Source: an uncultured Burkholderiaceae bacterium
GTDB lineage: Bacteria; Pseudomonadota; Gammaproteobacteria; Burkholderiales; Burkholderiaceae_F
Direction: 5' to 3'
Assembly (NCBI GenBank): GCA_937936215.1
Contig: CALGWX010000005.1
Location: 1-5,916 of the forward strand
DNA length: 5,916 nt
Positions 4,674 to 5,916 of the stretch are shown here, in pieces. Every line of letters starts with the position of its first letter. Within the stretch, counting starts at the first letter, position 1. The notes beneath the pieces were generated by a model. The model made no database searches, was not told the DNA's origin, and was given only the letters and a program-made list of their open reading frames with translations. Made by a program: the position numbers and the translations under genes.

Positions 4674-5522
4674 GTGCAAGCCTCCTCGCCTGTCCCCGAC
4701 TGGCCGCGCTACAGCGCCGCGATCACGGCCGCGGAGCGGCGCGAGTTCATCCCGTTCATGCACCTGCTGATCGGCACCGCGTTCGCGGTGATCCGGCCGC
4801 TGTTTCTGACCGGGGTGGCGGTCGACGCCAAGGCCGACGCCTCGCCGGTGACCGCCGCCGATCGCGGTGCCGAGGCGGCGATGCGGCGCGAGATCGAGCG
4901 CCGCTTCCCGCGCCACGGCATCGTCGGCGAGGAGTTCGGCACCAAGGCCGGCGAGCGCTACCGCTGGGTGCTCGATCCGGTCGACGGCACGCGTGCCTTC
5001 ATCAGCCACTGCTTCCTGTTCGGCACGCTGATCGCGCTGGAGCGGGACGACGGCGCGGGCTACGCGCCCATCCTCGGCGCCATCGCCCACCCGGCGGCGA
5101 GCGTGGCCCTGATCGGCCACCGCGACGAGACCCGCCTGTATGGCGCCGACGGCACCGAGCGGCCGGTGCACGTGCGCCCCTGCGCCCGGCTCGAAGAGGC
5201 CACCGTGCTGGCGACCAGCCACTGGGAAACCGGCGAGCAGCTCGGCGGCGAGGGCGTCGCCGCGCTGGTACGCCGCGCGCGGCTCTACCGGACCTGGGGC
5301 GATTGCTTCGGCTACTTTGCGCTCGCCACCGGCGGCGCCGACGTGATGCTCGACCCCTCGCTCGCCTACTGGGACGTCGCCGCGATCGTGCCGGTCGTAG
5401 AGGGCGCGGGCGGGCGCGTCAGCAATTGGTCGGGCGGCAATCCGCTGGCCGAGCCGTCGCTGATCGCCACCGCCGGGCCGCTGCACGAGCCGGTGCTGCA
5501 GCAGCTTCGCGCCGCCGGCTGA
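4674..5522 (+). CDS. hisN: Inositol monophosphatase-family phosphatase, probable histidinol-phosphatase (HisN type)
   Basis: A 282-aa Mg2+-dependent phosphatase. Family motifs appear in order: KADASPVTAADR (53-64), GEEFG (85-89, metal-binding Glu), WVLDPVDGTRAFI (98-110, with metal ligands Asp101 and Asp104), and AYWDVAAIVPVVEGAGG (231-247, with Asp234). The KADASPVT and DGTRAFI wording and the CFGYFALATGGADVML segment fit the HisN-like branch, which removes phosphate from L-histidinol phosphate, better than SuhB or CysQ. The family is usually about 260 aa, so the GTG start gives some 20 extra residues; an internal ATG at 4758 would cut into the first helix, so GTG is preferred. No other histidine genes are in view. 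It is divergent from pnuC; a role in dephosphorylating vitamin phosphates cannot be excluded, but nothing in the sequence shows it. Confidence 0.8.
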   Translation: MQASSPVPDWPRYSAAITAAERREFIPFMHLLIGTAFAVIRPLFLTGVAVDAKADASPVTAADRGAEAAMRREIERRFPRHGIVGEEFGTKAGERYRWVLDPVDGTRAFISHCFLFGTLIALERDDGAGYAPILGAIAHPAASVALIGHRDETRLYGADGTERPVHVRPCARLEEATVLATSHWETGEQLGGEGVAALVRRARLYRTWGDCFGYFALATGGADVMLDPSLAYWDVAAIVPVVEGAGGRVSNWSGGNPLAEPSLIATAGPLHEPVLQQLRAAG

Positions 5523-5558
5523 CGGCGGCGGGACACACCGCATTGGCCGACGCGAGGT

Positions 5559-5916
5559 TCAGCCGATGCGCCACTGCTCGCCGCACTTGCGGCAGCGCAC
5601 GCGCAGCCAGTGCGGGCGGCCGGCCTCGGGCGGATCGTCGGCCGCCGCGGCTTCCGCGGCCAGCACCTCGAAGGCGCCCCACGCCTGGCAGCGCGGGCAG
5701 CCTGCACCGTGGGCGAACAGCTCGGCGCGCGCCAGCAGGACGTTGAAGCGCTGCCAGGCCACCCAGGTCAGCGTGCCGGCGGCGGCGGCGATGGCGACGA
5801 TCGCCGCGTAGTACAGCGGCGAGCCGCGCAGCTCGCCCATCGCCTCGTAGCCGGCCAGCAGCAGGATCAGCGACAGGAACGCCGTCACCAGGTAGGCGTG
5901 GCTCTCGACCAGCTGG
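5559..5916 (-). CDS. Unrecognised membrane protein with C-terminal CxxC...CxxC zinc-ribbon-like tail (5' partial)
   Basis: The frame is open from the right edge to the TGA at 5561-5559, giving 118 visible residues; the GTG at 5888 lies within the first hydrophobic segment and is probably not the start. Counting from the edge, hydrophobic segments lie at about 7-26 (HAYLVTAFLSLILLLAGYEA) and 35-54 (LYYAAIVAIAAAAGTLTWVA). These are followed by a soluble tail with CPRC (73-76) and CRKC (108-111), an arrangement that suggests a treble-clef or zinc-ribbon metal site facing the cytoplasm. An acidic Ala-rich linker separates the two knuckles. I do not recognise a named family. It is convergent with the phosphatase gene, with only 36 bp between their stop codons and no visible terminator. 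A GTG-started 109-aa protein is the alternative, but that would truncate the first membrane helix. Confidence 0.75.
   Translation of the reverse strand, partial: QLVESHAYLVTAFLSLILLLAGYEAMGELRGSPLYYAAIVAIAAAAGTLTWVAWQRFNVLLARAELFAHGAGCPRCQAWGAFEVLAAEAAAADDPPEAGRPHWLRVRCRKCGEQWRIG

Noticed and set aside
4674..5522. Phosphatase as a dedicated thiamine-phosphate phosphatase of the uptake system
   Set aside because: The motifs fit histidinol-phosphatase better, and the gene is divergent from pnuC with no TPP control element. Proximity alone does not support it.

Overview
The window is very GC-rich, densely packed bacterial chromosome, most consistent with a high-GC betaproteobacterium (Rhodocyclales or Burkholderiales type). 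This rests on composition, gene families and outer-membrane TonB physiology; there is no rRNA or other phylogenetic marker here, so it is an inference.

Layout. Positions 1-562 (+) hold the C-terminal PhoU-like part of a Na+/phosphate cotransporter-type protein cut by the window edge. Its stop codon abuts a 523-bp non-coding stretch. That stretch contains a 177-bp MITE-like element (564-740) with 16-bp terminal inverted repeats and a 5-bp flanking direct repeat CTGAA. It is followed by a degenerate tandem repeat of exact 71-bp period (773-951). Then come four features read on the minus strand, 4590 down to 1086: a PnuC/PnuT-family membrane transporter, a stand-alone NadR-type ribosylnicotinamide kinase-like ATPase that overlaps it by ATGA, a TPP (thiamine pyrophosphate) riboswitch, and a 718-aa TonB-dependent outer-membrane receptor. 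Divergent from pnuC is an inositol-monophosphatase-family phosphatase, probably histidinol-phosphatase HisN (4674-5522, +). A two-TM-segment protein with a zinc-ribbon-like CxxC...CxxC tail enters from the right edge (5559-5916, -).

How they work together. The TPP riboswitch directly upstream of the receptor indicates that the receptor imports thiamine or a thiamine-related compound. The receptor lacks any other specificity marker I can read. A perfect TATAAT -10 box overlaps the stop codon of the kinase gene and would start the RNA about at the first base pair of riboswitch helix P1. The leader downstream of the aptamer contains a segment that can pair either with the aptamer's 3' end or with the Shine-Dalgarno sequence. 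This suggests translational shut-off by TPP. The adjacent PnuC-family transporter plus kinase would form an inner-membrane uptake-and-phosphorylation-trapping pair. Its substrate may be thiamine (PnuT type) or nicotinamide riboside (PnuC/NRK type). The sequence does not settle this, and the riboswitch lies downstream of, not upstream of, these two genes.

The most notable observations are the intergenic repeat complex at 559-951, the promoter/stop-codon/riboswitch compaction at 3443-3462, and the legible alternative pairing in the expression platform.
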